DNA from: JBAXZR01 sp041670165
Lineage (GTDB): Bacteria > Bacillota > Clostridia > Christensenellales > UBA1242
Assembly: GCA_041670165.1 (NCBI GenBank)
Contig: JBAXZR010000002.1
Span: forward strand, 38,111-102,110
DNA: 64,000 bases
Direction of reading: 5' to 3'
Below, piece by piece: positions 34,538 through 43,494 of this stretch. Under the pieces are notes generated by a model. The model did no database searches and was not told where the DNA came from. It was given only the letters and a program-made list of their open reading frames with translations. Both the position numbers and the translations under genes were made by a program. The first letter of the stretch is position 1. The number at the start of each line of letters is the position of its first letter.

Positions 34538-35167
34538 ATGCTTTATGTTGCACTAGGAATTGCAGCCGCTGGTGTTTTGTTTTTCTTTGTGTTTGATGAA
34601 ATTAAAGAGCATTCTTCAAAATCATCAAGTCAAGCCAAATCTGCCACTCCTGTTAAAGAAAAAGCTCCTGTTGTTGTTGATCCAGATTTTATTCCAAGCA
34701 AAGGCAAACTTTCTTTCAAAGAAGAGCCTAAACCTAAAGTTAAAAAAGAAGAAAAAACGGAAGGTGTTTTGTTTGAAAAACCTCCAACAGTATTGAAATC
34801 CGAATTTGATATTGAAAGAGAAGAGTTAAAAAAAGAAAAATCAACTTTTGATATTGATAGAGCTGAATTAAAAACAGAAAAAACTGTTGTGTCAGATTTT
34901 GATTTGCAAAGAGCTGAATTAAAAAAGAACGCATATGAAAACAATCTTCTTGATTCTTTAGAAAATTTTGATAATGATGATAGTAATTTTTATGATGATC
35001 AAGAACAACAAGAAGAATTTAAAGACTTTCAATATGGAACGGGCAATGAAGACTTTTTATCTTCTTTTGGAGAAATGGAAGAAGAATCATTTGTTGACAC
35101 CTTTCAGACATTACCAAAAATTGTTAAAATAATGCTTATTGATGGAACTTTAAAGAGAGTTGATTAA
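34538..35167 (+). CDS. Membrane-tethered acidic protein with FDIxRxELK repeats
   Basis: A 209-residue protein not recognised by family. It has one N-terminal helix (about 2-19), a Lys/Ser/Pro-rich linker and three repeats near residues 90, 104 and 121 (FDIEREELKKEK, FDIDRAELKTEK, FDLQRAELKKNA). An Asp/Glu-rich region of about 50 residues comes next, then a short C-terminal segment with LPKIVKIMLIDGTLKRVD. SD AAAGGAGG is strong. It sits at the position of yqfB in the Bacillus nfeD-floA-yqfB-yqfC order but is much longer and shows no resemblance that I can see. A role with FloA in membrane organisation is inferred from the operon only. Confidence 0.65.
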   Translation: MLYVALGIAAAGVLFFFVFDEIKEHSSKSSSQAKSATPVKEKAPVVVDPDFIPSKGKLSFKEEPKPKVKKEEKTEGVLFEKPPTVLKSEFDIEREELKKEKSTFDIDRAELKTEKTVVSDFDLQRAELKKNAYENNLLDSLENFDNDDSNFYDDQEQQEEFKDFQYGTGNEDFLSSFGEMEEESFVDTFQTLPKIVKIMLIDGTLKRVD

Positions 35168-35171
35168 TTCC

Positions 35172-35207
35172 AAAAACACTTAGTAAACAAATCTAAGTGT
35201 TTTTTTT
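35172..35207 (+). terminator. Intrinsic terminator of the nfeD-floA operon
   Basis: A 12-bp stem (35172-35183 with 35193-35204), nine-base loop and T run. It separates the vegetative unit from the sporulation pair. Confidence 0.85.
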
Positions 35208-35216
35208 AAACACCTT

Positions 35217-35244
35217 CATATTACACTAGAAATGGGCATACAAT
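35217..35244 (+). promoter_or_regulatory. Sigma-E-type promoter of yqfC-yqfD
   Basis: CATATT (35217-35222), exactly 14 bases, then CATACAAT (35237-35244). Both hexamer regions and the spacing fit the mother-cell sigma-E consensus (ATATT, N14, CATACAnT). There is no good sigma-A pair in the gap, and yqfC/yqfD are known sigma-E-controlled genes in Bacillus. Confidence 0.7.
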
Positions 35245-35288
35245 CATACATAAATAGGTGTTAATTTCTTGAAGCATTAGGAGCAAAT

Positions 35289-35552
35289 TTGTTTAATTTT
35301 TTTGAAGAAACGGTTGAAAAATTTGGAAAATTCGTTGGTTATGATGGCGAACCAATGATTGTTTTTTTGCCTGGAAAAGGTGTTTATGTTGAATCAAAAA
35401 ATGAAGTTTTGTCTTACAATGAAACAAGCATTTCATTTAAAACAAAAAAAGGAGTTCTAACAATTTCTGGAACAAATATAAAAATTTCATATTTAGACAA
35501 AGATGCATTTTTTGTTTGTGGAAAAATTGTAAATGTGGAGGTTGTTTTGTGA
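35289..35552 (+). CDS. yqfC: YqfC family sporulation protein
   Basis: An 87-residue protein of the YqfC family, made in the mother cell in Bacillus. It is a beta-rich protein with no helix; its middle is SISFKTKKGVLTISGTNIKI. Start TTG 35289 has AGGAG five bases upstream. It overlaps yqfD by four bases (GTGA), so the two are coupled. The sigma-E-type promoter 45 bases upstream of its start supports the sporulation call. Confidence 0.85.
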   Translation: MFNFFEETVEKFGKFVGYDGEPMIVFLPGKGVYVESKNEVLSYNETSISFKTKKGVLTISGTNIKISYLDKDAFFVCGKIVNVEVVL

Positions 35553-36685
35553 GATTTTTGTTTGTTTCATTTTCTTTGTCGCATTTAAATTTTGCAAAAA
35601 CTCTGTCGTTAATCAAAAAAAATAATCTTTTTATAATTTCAGCACAAAAAAAAGAAGACTGTGCAAAAATTATTGTAAATTTTTGGAACAAAAACAAAAT
35701 TATTAAATTGTTTAACAGTTCAAACATAAAATTTGAAATTGAGATTTGGGGGCAAAACAAACTTAAACTTTTTTTTAAAAAAAGTATCGGGCTACTTTCA
35801 GCCTTTTTTTTCTGTCTTGTAACATTGCCAATTTTTTCATCTTTTGTTTTAAAAGTAGAAATAATTGGTGCAACAGAAAAGTCATTAAGCGAAGTTGAAG
35901 CTTTTGTTGCTTCAGAAAACATTTTACCAATTTCTTTAAAAAGTACATTAAATGGAGCAAATTTAGAAGAAAAATTGATGTCAACTTCAACAAAAATATC
36001 TTTTGTAAGTTTCATGATTAAAGGATCAACTTTGTTTATTTCAGTAAAAGAAAAGATTGTTCCAGATGAAATGAGTTCAGAAAATTTTTTACCTTTAAGA
36101 GCATGTGCAAATGGAATTGTGGAATCTGTTGAGATTTTTCAGGGAACACTTGCCGTTAGCAAAGGCAGTTTTGTTATGGAAGGCGAAGCACTTGTCATGC
36201 CTTACACATTGCTAAGTACTGGTGAAAAAAAAGATGTTATTCCAAAGGCAGAAATTGTTCTTAGGTGTTTTGCAGTTCAATCAATTGTTCACAACGAAAA
36301 CAGGGAAGAGTTGCAACAAACAGGCAAAAAAATTATTCAAAGAAAGATTGCTATTTGGGGTAAAACAGTGTATGATTCAGAGTGTCAAGTAAACTTTGAT
36401 ACTTATAACACAGTTGTTAATGAACAAAAATTGTCGCTTGGAAACATTCTTCCAATCAAAATGATTTCCACTGTTTATTATGAAACAAACAAAATTGTTA
36501 TTAATGAATTATTCGATTCTGTTAGAACTAAAATTTTTGAAGAACTAAAATTGAAATGTAACAGCATGATTGAAAATGGAACTGCAGTTTTAAGACAATT
36601 TCAAACAGAAGATAGGGTTGGTTCGTCGGTAAAAGCTACCTATGTTATTGAGTATGAAAAAAGGATAACTACTAATGAAAGTTGA
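35549..36685 (+). CDS. yqfD: Sporulation protein YqfD (stage IV family)
   Basis: A 378-residue membrane protein of the YqfD/SpoIV family. After an N-terminal soluble part it has one strongly hydrophobic helix near residues 80-102 (SIGLLSAFFFCLVTLPIFSS) and a large outer domain with GIVESVEIFQGTLAVSKGSF and VMEGEALVMP, typical of the family. Start GTG 35549 is preferred because GGAGG lies in the end of yqfC; the frame from 35516 would extend back through that SD. It overlaps ybeY by 11 bases. In Bacillus phoH follows; here it is missing. Confidence 0.85.
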   Translation: MRFLFVSFSLSHLNFAKTLSLIKKNNLFIISAQKKEDCAKIIVNFWNKNKIIKLFNSSNIKFEIEIWGQNKLKLFFKKSIGLLSAFFFCLVTLPIFSSFVLKVEIIGATEKSLSEVEAFVASENILPISLKSTLNGANLEEKLMSTSTKISFVSFMIKGSTLFISVKEKIVPDEMSSENFLPLRACANGIVESVEIFQGTLAVSKGSFVMEGEALVMPYTLLSTGEKKDVIPKAEIVLRCFAVQSIVHNENREELQQTGKKIIQRKIAIWGKTVYDSECQVNFDTYNTVVNEQKLSLGNILPIKMISTVYYETNKIVINELFDSVRTKIFEELKLKCNSMIENGTAVLRQFQTEDRVGSSVKATYVIEYEKRITTNES

Positions 36686-37157
36686 ATTTGAAAACATTAA
36701 GGGTTTTTGGCTTAGAAGAAAAATCAAACTTCTTGCTTTGGAAGCCTGTAGACAAACCAAACAAACTTACAAAAAACTTGTCTTTTCTGTTAGCTTTGTT
36801 AATGAAAAAACAATTCAAGAACTCAATAAAAAACATAGAGAAATTGACAAGGTTACAGATGTTTTATCATTTCCAATGCTTGACTTAAAACCTTTTGATG
36901 TAATAGATACGATAAAATTTGCAAATGATATGGACAAGCAATCAAAATACATTTTTGTGGGTGATGTTGTAATTTGCTTGTCTAAGGCAATTGCTCAAAG
37001 CAAAGAATATGGTCATTTTTTAGAAAGAGAAATATGTTTTCTTGCATTGCATGGATTTTTGCATGTTTTAGGTTTTGACCATATCAATGAAGAAGATGAA
37101 TTAGTTATGCAAGAACTTGCAGAAAAAATTATGAAAAAAATTAAATTGGAGAGATAA
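36675..37157 (+). CDS. ybeY: Endoribonuclease YbeY
   Basis: A single-strand endoribonuclease needed for 16S rRNA 3' maturation and ribosome quality control, 160 residues. It carries the zinc site HGFLHVLGFDH (H-x3-H-x5-H, about 130-140) and the preceding VTDVLSFPM segment (about 57-65). Start ATG overlaps yqfD by 11 bases with AAGGA upstream. It is followed two bases later by era, the same order as in many Firmicutes. Confidence 0.95.
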   Translation: MKVEFENIKGFWLRRKIKLLALEACRQTKQTYKKLVFSVSFVNEKTIQELNKKHREIDKVTDVLSFPMLDLKPFDVIDTIKFANDMDKQSKYIFVGDVVICLSKAIAQSKEYGHFLEREICFLALHGFLHVLGFDHINEEDELVMQELAEKIMKKIKLER

Positions 37158-37158
37158 A

Positions 37159-38055
37159 ATGAATTTTAAATGTGGAACTGTCAGTGTTGTTGGAAAACCA
37201 AATGTTGGAAAAAGCTCGCTTATAAATTTTCTCGTCGGACAAAAAATTTCTATTGTTTCGCCAAAGCCACAAACGACTCGTAATAATATTTTGGGAATTG
37301 TTAACAAAGAAAATTATCAAATTGTTTTTGTAGACACTCCTGGTATTCATGAATCAAGAACTGGGCTTGACAAACAAATGATGAAGAGCGTTAGAAGTGC
37401 AACAGATGGTTGTGATATTGTTCTTTGTGTAATTGATGGATCAAAACCTATTACTGAAAGTTCAATCAAGTTTGTAACTGAACAAGTTAAAAAAGAACTT
37501 CCTGTTATTGTTGCAATTTCAAAAATTGATATTTCAACTTTTGAAAAGCTTTATCCTGAGCTAGCTGAACTTCAAAAAGTTGGAAATGTTAAGGATTTTA
37601 TTCCTTATTCAAGTGTTACTGGTGAAAATTGCGACAAGATTGAAGAAGCAATTGTTAATCTTTTGTCAGAATGCAAAAAAGAAGATGCCCTTTTTGAAAA
37701 TGATATGATAACTGACAGAAGCATAAGTTTTATGTGCTCAGAAATTGTTAGAGAAAAAACATTACTTTTATTAAACGAAGAAGTGCCACATGGAATTGCT
37801 GTTCAAATTGTTACTTTTAAAGAAAAGAGTAAACAAGCTGAAATCAATGCAACTATTGTTTGTGATAAAGAATCTCATAAGAGTATAATTATTGGCAAAA
37901 ATGGCTCAATGATTAAAAAAATTGGAACACAAGCAAGGAAAGATATTGAAAAGTTAGTCGGAAAAAATGTTGTTCTTGAACTTTGGGTAAAAGTTAGGGA
38001 AGGTTGGAAAAATGATCCTTCTGCTTTGGCTGAAATATACAAATTTGAAATTTAA
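37159..38055 (+). CDS. era: GTPase Era
   Basis: Ribosome-assembly GTPase binding the 3' end of 16S rRNA, 298 residues. The P-loop GKPNVGKSSL (about 12-21), switch I TTRNNILGIV, DTPGIHES (G3), SKIDIS (G4) and the C-terminal KH domain (IIIGKNGSMIKKIGTQARKD, about 249-268) are all visible. SD GGAGAG precedes the ATG. It follows ybeY by one base. A terminator closes the unit. Confidence 0.97.
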   Translation: MNFKCGTVSVVGKPNVGKSSLINFLVGQKISIVSPKPQTTRNNILGIVNKENYQIVFVDTPGIHESRTGLDKQMMKSVRSATDGCDIVLCVIDGSKPITESSIKFVTEQVKKELPVIVAISKIDISTFEKLYPELAELQKVGNVKDFIPYSSVTGENCDKIEEAIVNLLSECKKEDALFENDMITDRSISFMCSEIVREKTLLLLNEEVPHGIAVQIVTFKEKSKQAEINATIVCDKESHKSIIIGKNGSMIKKIGTQARKDIEKLVGKNVVLELWVKVREGWKNDPSALAEIYKFEI

Positions 38056-38072
38056 TATATCTTTTATTTTGT

Positions 38073-38108
38073 AAAACACAAATTTAAAAATAGATTTGTG
38101 TTTTTTTT
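38073..38108 (+). terminator. Intrinsic terminator after era
   Basis: An 11-bp stem (38073-38083 with 38094-38104), ten-base loop and T run. Confidence 0.85.
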
Positions 38109-38231
38109 AAAAAAATGTATAATAGAAATATAAAGGACCAAAATAATATTTGTTATAAATCGCATTTTATAATACACATAAGCATCACAAAGATGCATAA
38201 CATTATTATAGTTAAGAATGGAGGAACGCAT

Positions 38232-38375
38232 ATGAGAGAATTCAAAAGTGAAGCATCATTACTTGCGTGGAAACTTTTTTTAAAAACTGGTAAAATAGGT
38301 TTTTATTTGTTGCATGCCAACATTGAAAATCACCCTTATAAAGATTTGATTGAAGATAATGAATTTCAAAGTTAA
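38232..38375 (+). CDS. yqzL: YqzL-like small protein
   Basis: A 47-residue product from ATG 38232 with SD GGAGG seven bases upstream. It contains LAWKLFLKTGKIGFYLLHAN, which follows the pattern of the tiny YqzL family (an F/W-x-x-F-x-x-TG-x-I-x-x-YLL core). YqzL is found between era and recO in Bacillus, and that is exactly its place here. Function is unknown. The longer reading frame from 38115 is not supported. It is followed by recO with a 15-base gap. Confidence 0.75.
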   Translation: MREFKSEASLLAWKLFLKTGKIGFYLLHANIENHPYKDLIEDNEFQS

Positions 38376-38390
38376 ATTTCTGGAGCAATA

Positions 38391-39119
38391 ATGTTAACAA
38401 AAGAAAAAGCGATTGTGCTTAGAGCCAGCGATTATAAAGAAAAAGATAAAATTGTTACTCTGTTTTCTCTTGAAAACGGACTCATCAAAGCTGTTTTAAA
38501 AGGCATTAAATCTGAAAAGGCAAAGCTTAAATTCGCTTCAATGCCTTTTTGTTTTGCCGAATTTGAACTTACAAAAGGTGCTGGATTAAGCATTGTTAGC
38601 GGTGCAACATTAATAGAAAGTTTTTTTGATATAACAACTGATATTTCAGCATTTTATGCTGGTTGCTCAGTGCTTAAATTAATTGAAAATATTTCAAGTT
38701 TTGGTGAACAAGGAAACCAGCTTTTTGTTTTGACATTGAAAACACTTAAAGCAATCATGGATTTTGTTTATTTAAAAAGCAACAATCAACTGCTACTTAG
38801 GCTAATCAAAATTAAATTTATACTTAGTCTTTGTGAACTTAATGGAACAAAAATAAATCTTACAAAATGTGCCAGTTGTGGCAAACTTACTCATGATGAA
38901 GTATATTTTGACCATTCTCAAGGTAACGCATTATGCTCAAAATGTTGTGAGAGTAGTTGTGCTTTAGTTCCCACAAAAATAATTGCGCTTATAATTTTGA
39001 TTGAAAAAAGCGATTTTGATACATTGACCCATATCAAATCATCAGAAAACGATGTTATGTCAGTTGAAACATTGGTGTTTAAGTCTTTTGAGGCAAAAAC
39101 AAGCTGTAAGTTTGAGTAA
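38391..39119 (+). CDS. recO: DNA repair protein RecO
   Basis: Recombination mediator that loads RecA on SSB-coated gaps, 242 residues. An N-terminal OB fold (about 1-80: TKEKAIVLRASDYKEKDKIV) is followed by a helical domain. A zinc finger lies near residues 162-185, formed by CASCGK and CSKCC. SD GGAG, five bases from the ATG. It is co-directional with yqzL. Confidence 0.9.
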   Translation: MLTKEKAIVLRASDYKEKDKIVTLFSLENGLIKAVLKGIKSEKAKLKFASMPFCFAEFELTKGAGLSIVSGATLIESFFDITTDISAFYAGCSVLKLIENISSFGEQGNQLFVLTLKTLKAIMDFVYLKSNNQLLLRLIKIKFILSLCELNGTKINLTKCASCGKLTHDEVYFDHSQGNALCSKCCESSCALVPTKIIALIILIEKSDFDTLTHIKSSENDVMSVETLVFKSFEAKTSCKFE

Positions 39120-39187
39120 AATAGCGTAATAAATATTGTTTTTTTTGCAACTTATATCTTAACATTAATTGAAGTACAAATAGGCAG

Positions 39188-40687
39188 TTATCTTTCTTGA
39201 GATGAAGATTTTTGTGATTTGTTTTTGTTTGAATAGACTTTTTTATCCATTTCATTTGTTTTAGTTTTTGTTAATGTTATTTTTATGTTTTTTAGTTTTG
39301 AATATTTTGTTTTGGTAACGGTTTGTCTTATTTGAGTATTTTCAAGTTGTTCATCTTGTTTTTTCATTTGTTCTTTATCTCCATTTTCTGCTTGAGTTGA
39401 TTTTTCATTTATTTTATACATTTGTTTGATTTCTTCAATATTAGGCAAATCTTCTTTTGTAATGTTGCCAGAAACTGCAACATATATTTTGTTTGAATTA
39501 AAAGTTTTGATTATGTAAGAGTTTACATCATTAACAGTTATTTTTTTTGCAATTTTTAACCAATAATATTCTGATTTGTCTTCTTTTCCATATCTATTCA
39601 AAACAAATAAATTATACGCAACTCCTTGTAAAAATGGAGTTGCAGTCGCTCTTTCTGACAAAATACATTCTTTTGCAAATTTAAGTTGACTAGGTGATAT
39701 ACCTTTTTTAAGTGCTTCCACAATTTCAGAACAAACCTCGATTGTTTTTTTTGCTTTTTCTTTTGATGTTATAATGTCAAAATATATAACACCATTGTTC
39801 TTGCTTCTCATAATATTAGCTGAGCAACAATATGCAAGTCCATTTTCATTTCTAATTTTTTCAAATAAAATTCCACGATTGTTTAAAATTGTGCAAAAAA
39901 GTTCTTCAATAAAAGTGGGTTTTCCATCTTCAGCATAACCATATGTTGGGAAACCAATTCTAACATGAACTTTTGGTGAATTGTTTTTTAATATACCTAA
40001 TTGAGAAGAATCAACCAAATTTTGTTCATCAGCCTTTTGGTAGTTAATTTTTTCACCTGCATTCATTTTGGATAAAAACAAATTTTCAATCATTTTTTTT
40101 GCTTTGTTAAGACTAATGTTTCCAGCTATTGAAGCAATAAAATTTTGGCGGTTAATCCATTTGTTTTGATATTCTAAAAGATTTTCTTTTGTAATTTTGG
40201 TGATATTTTCAGCATTTCCAACAATTGATCTTCTACATTCAGGAGTTCCATAAAGAACATTGTCAAATAAACAATTAATATCATATTCTTCGCTATTACA
40301 AAATCTATTTATTTCTTCTGAAATTACTCTTTTTTCAATTTCAATCTTTTCAGATTTGAATGTTGAATTCAAAATCATATCTGAGTTTAATTTCATTACA
40401 TCTTCAAATTTGTTAATAGGACAATAAAAAGTGGTTGCAACACTGCCAAACCTTGTTTGTCCATTTTGGTGTGAATGTAAATTCCTAATTGTTTCAGAAA
40501 CATTATTGTTGTTAGCGGTGCCGTTGAAAATCATATGTTCGTACAAATGGGAAAGACCATTAAGGTTTCCATCAATTTGTGCTCCAGGGGCAAAAGCAAT
40601 GAATCCATCTACTGCTTTATTAATTTTAATTTTTTCATAAAGAAGAGTCCCACCGCCATTAAAGTTTATCACTTTCATTTTGCCCAT
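39188..40687 (-). CDS. M16 family zinc peptidase with a charged C-terminal tail
   Basis: A 499-residue metalloprotease of the M16 (pitrilysin/MPP) family. The inverted zinc motif HLYEH is at residues 47-51, and the third ligand Glu fits ISEEINRF (about 122-129). The second M16 domain (about 170-420) follows. The last about 75 residues are Lys/Gln/Asn-rich and probably disordered, unusual for this family. No signal peptide. SD GAGG is six bases from ATG 40687. It is a single minus-strand gene between recO and ppdK; the substrate is unknown, and peptide or signal processing is possible. A pair of M16 genes, common in Clostridia, is not present. Confidence 0.88.
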   Translation of the reverse strand: MGKMKVINFNGGGTLLYEKIKINKAVDGFIAFAPGAQIDGNLNGLSHLYEHMIFNGTANNNNVSETIRNLHSHQNGQTRFGSVATTFYCPINKFEDVMKLNSDMILNSTFKSEKIEIEKRVISEEINRFCNSEEYDINCLFDNVLYGTPECRRSIVGNAENITKITKENLLEYQNKWINRQNFIASIAGNISLNKAKKMIENLFLSKMNAGEKINYQKADEQNLVDSSQLGILKNNSPKVHVRIGFPTYGYAEDGKPTFIEELFCTILNNRGILFEKIRNENGLAYCCSANIMRSKNNGVIYFDIITSKEKAKKTIEVCSEIVEALKKGISPSQLKFAKECILSERATATPFLQGVAYNLFVLNRYGKEDKSEYYWLKIAKKITVNDVNSYIIKTFNSNKIYVAVSGNITKEDLPNIEEIKQMYKINEKSTQAENGDKEQMKKQDEQLENTQIRQTVTKTKYSKLKNIKITLTKTKTNEMDKKVYSNKNKSQKSSSQER

Positions 40688-40704
40688 ATGTTACCTCTGC
40701 TTAG

Positions 40705-40733
40705 ATTGTATCACGAAATAAGCTGTTTTTCAA
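40705..40733 (-). promoter_or_regulatory. Predicted promoter of the M16 peptidase gene
   Basis: On the minus strand TTGAAA (40728-40733), 17 bases, TACAAT (40705-40710) with an extended TGA. Confidence 0.65.
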
Positions 40734-40793
40734 TATGCCATAATGCAAGAAATAATGATTTGTGGCATTTTCAAAAAATATTAATCATTTCAT

Positions 40794-40822
40794 TTGCCAT
40801 TTTTTTAAGATTAGTTTATATT
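40794..40822 (+). promoter_or_regulatory. Predicted promoter of ppdK
   Basis: TTGCCA (40794-40799), 17 bases, TATATT (40817-40822). It is back to back with the peptidase promoter. Confidence 0.6.
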
Positions 40823-40851
40823 GAGAAGGTTGAAAAAAAGGAGATTAAATT

Positions 40852-43485
40852 ATGGCAAAAAACAAATTTGTGTACTTGTTTAACGAAGGCGATGCCACAA
40901 TGAGAAATCTTCTTGGCGGAAAAGGTGCGAACCTTGCTGAGATGACAAACATTGGACTTCCTGTTCCACAAGGCTTCACAATTACAACTGAAGCATGCAC
41001 AAAATACTATGAAGATGGTAAAATTATTTCTGATGAAATTATTACTCAAATCATGGATTCACTCGCAAAATTAGAAAAAAAAGTCGGCAAAAAATTTGGG
41101 GACGCAACAAATCCTCTCCTTGTTTCTGTTAGAAGTGGTGCTCGCGCATCAATGCCAGGAATGATGGACACAATTTTGAACCTTGGACTTAACCTTAGTG
41201 TTGTTGAAGGTCTTGCAAAACTTACTAATAATGAAAGATTTGCATACGATTCATACCGCAGATTTATTCAAATGTTCTCAGATGTTGTTATGGAACTTCC
41301 AAAATCACGCTTTGAAAGACTTATTGATGAAGTTAAAGAGAAAAAAGGTGTTAAGCTTGATAACGAACTTGACACTAACGATCTTAAACAACTTGTTAAG
41401 AAATTTTTGGCATTCTACAAAGAAGAACTCAAGGTTGAATTTCCACAAGATCCAAAAGTTCAACTCATTGAAGCCACAAAAGCTGTTTTCCGTTCTTGGG
41501 ATAATCCTAGAGCCAATGTTTATCGCAGAATGAACGACATTCCTTCTTCGTGGGGTACTGCCGTTAACATTCAATCAATGGTTTTCGGAAACATGGGAAA
41601 TGATAGTGGAACAGGTGTTGCTTTCACAAGAAACCCTTCTACTGGTGAAAAGAATCTTTATGGTGAATATTTGATGAATGCTCAAGGCGAAGATGTTGTT
41701 GCAGGAATTCGTACACCACTTGCAATTTCAGAACTTGCCGTTCAAAACAAGGCACTATATGATGAATTTGCTAACATTGCAGACAAACTTGAAAAGCACT
41801 ATCGTGATATGCAAGACATGGAATTCACAATTGAAAAGGGTAAACTTTATATGCTTCAAACCAGAAATGGTAAGAGAACAGCAAAGGCAGCTCTTCAAAT
41901 TGCAGTTGACATGGTAAATGAAAAAATGCTTACTGAAGAAGAAGCAATTTTGAAACTTGAACCAAAACAACTTGATGCACTTCTTCACCCAACATTTGAA
42001 GCTGCAGCTCTTAAAAAAGCTCCAGTTGTTGGAAAAGCTTTGCCAGCTTCACCTGGTGCAGCTTGTGGAAAAATTGCTTTCTCAGCTGAAAAAGCAGTTG
42101 CAAACAAGAAAAACAAAGAAAAGAGTATTCTTGTTCGTTTGGAAACAAGCCCTGAAGATATTGAAGGAATGGCAGCTTCTGAAGGTGTTCTTACAGCTCG
42201 TGGTGGTATGACTTCTCACGCAGCTGTTGTTGCTAGAGGAATGGGAACAACTTGCGTTGCTGGTTGCCATGAACTTACTCTTGATGAAAAAACAAAAACT
42301 TGCAAAATTGGAGATGCTTCTTTCAAAGAAGGCGACATAATTTCTCTTGATGGTTCAACAGGAATCATTTATGGTTCAGCTGTAAAAACTGAAACTGCAA
42401 CCCTTAGTGGAAACTTTGGAACAATTATGCAATGGGCTGATAAATTCCGTGCTCTTGAAGTTCGCACAAATGCTGACACTCCAAAAGATGCTAAAACTGC
42501 TTACAGTTTTGGTGCTCAGGGTATTGGACTTTGCCGTACTGAACACATGTTCTTTGATCCAGAAAGAATTCCTGCAGTTAGAGAAATGATTGTTTCTTCA
42601 ACTGTTGAAGAAAGAAAAGCTGCTCTAAAAAAACTTTTGCCTATGCAGAGAAAAGACTTTATTGGTCTTTACACAGAAATGAAAGGAAATCCTGTTACAA
42701 TCAGATTCCTTGATCCACCTTTGCATGAATTTTTACCTCACACTGATGTAGAAATCAAAGATCTTGCAAAAGAAATGGGACTTACATTCGAAAAACTTAA
42801 AGCAACTGTTGAAGATTTGCATGAGTTTAATCCAATGATGGGTCACCGTGGTCTTAGACTTGCAGTAACATATCCAGAAATTGCTGAAATGCAAACTCAA
42901 GCTGTTATTGAAGCAGCTCTTGAAGTTAAGAAAAATCTTGGTTACAATGTTAAAGCTGAAATCATGATTCCACTTACTTCAGATGTTAAAGAATTTGGTT
43001 ATGTTCATGACATTGTAAAAGCAAAAGCTGAAGAGCTTATTGCTAACAGTGGAACTGAACTTGAATATTCAATTGGTTCAATGATTGAAACACCAAGAGC
43101 TTGCGTTATTGCAGAAAAACTTGCTGAAAAGGCAAAATTCTTCTCATTTGGAACAAATGACCTTACTCAAATGTCATATGCTTTCTCAAGAGATGACGCA
43201 GGTAAGTTCTTGGGTGCTTATTATGAGAAAAAGATTTTTGAATCAGATCCATTTGCAAGACTCGACACTGAAGGTGTTGGCGCACTTGTTGAAATTGCTG
43301 TTAACAAAGCAAAATCAGTAAATCCACATATCAAGCTTGGAATTTGCGGAGAACATGGTGGAGATCCTAGCTCAATTGAATTCTGTCACAAAGCAGGACT
43401 TACATATGTATCTTGCTCACCATACAGAGTTCCAATTGCAAGACTCGCTGCTGCTCAAGCAAACTTAAAATTTCCTCGTAAATAA
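40852..43485 (+). CDS. ppdK: Pyruvate, phosphate dikinase
   Basis: Reversibly converts PEP, AMP and PPi to pyruvate, ATP and Pi; common in anaerobic Firmicutes in glycolysis or gluconeogenesis. The 877-residue protein has the N-terminal ATP-grasp part (LLGGKGANLAEMTNIGLPVP at about 16-35), the phosphohistidine motif GGMTSHAAVVARGMGTTCVA (about 449-468, His near 455), and the C-terminal PEP/pyruvate barrel with the segment GLCRTEHMFF and LGICGEHGGDP. Strong SD AAGGAG. The neighbouring position between recO and dnaG is known for ppdK in many Clostridia. Confidence 0.97.
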   Translation: MAKNKFVYLFNEGDATMRNLLGGKGANLAEMTNIGLPVPQGFTITTEACTKYYEDGKIISDEIITQIMDSLAKLEKKVGKKFGDATNPLLVSVRSGARASMPGMMDTILNLGLNLSVVEGLAKLTNNERFAYDSYRRFIQMFSDVVMELPKSRFERLIDEVKEKKGVKLDNELDTNDLKQLVKKFLAFYKEELKVEFPQDPKVQLIEATKAVFRSWDNPRANVYRRMNDIPSSWGTAVNIQSMVFGNMGNDSGTGVAFTRNPSTGEKNLYGEYLMNAQGEDVVAGIRTPLAISELAVQNKALYDEFANIADKLEKHYRDMQDMEFTIEKGKLYMLQTRNGKRTAKAALQIAVDMVNEKMLTEEEAILKLEPKQLDALLHPTFEAAALKKAPVVGKALPASPGAACGKIAFSAEKAVANKKNKEKSILVRLETSPEDIEGMAASEGVLTARGGMTSHAAVVARGMGTTCVAGCHELTLDEKTKTCKIGDASFKEGDIISLDGSTGIIYGSAVKTETATLSGNFGTIMQWADKFRALEVRTNADTPKDAKTAYSFGAQGIGLCRTEHMFFDPERIPAVREMIVSSTVEERKAALKKLLPMQRKDFIGLYTEMKGNPVTIRFLDPPLHEFLPHTDVEIKDLAKEMGLTFEKLKATVEDLHEFNPMMGHRGLRLAVTYPEIAEMQTQAVIEAALEVKKNLGYNVKAEIMIPLTSDVKEFGYVHDIVKAKAEELIANSGTELEYSIGSMIETPRACVIAEKLAEKAKFFSFGTNDLTQMSYAFSRDDAGKFLGAYYEKKIFESDPFARLDTEGVGALVEIAVNKAKSVNPHIKLGICGEHGGDPSSIEFCHKAGLTYVSCSPYRVPIARLAAAQANLKFPRK

Positions 43486-43494
43486 AAGGTGAGT

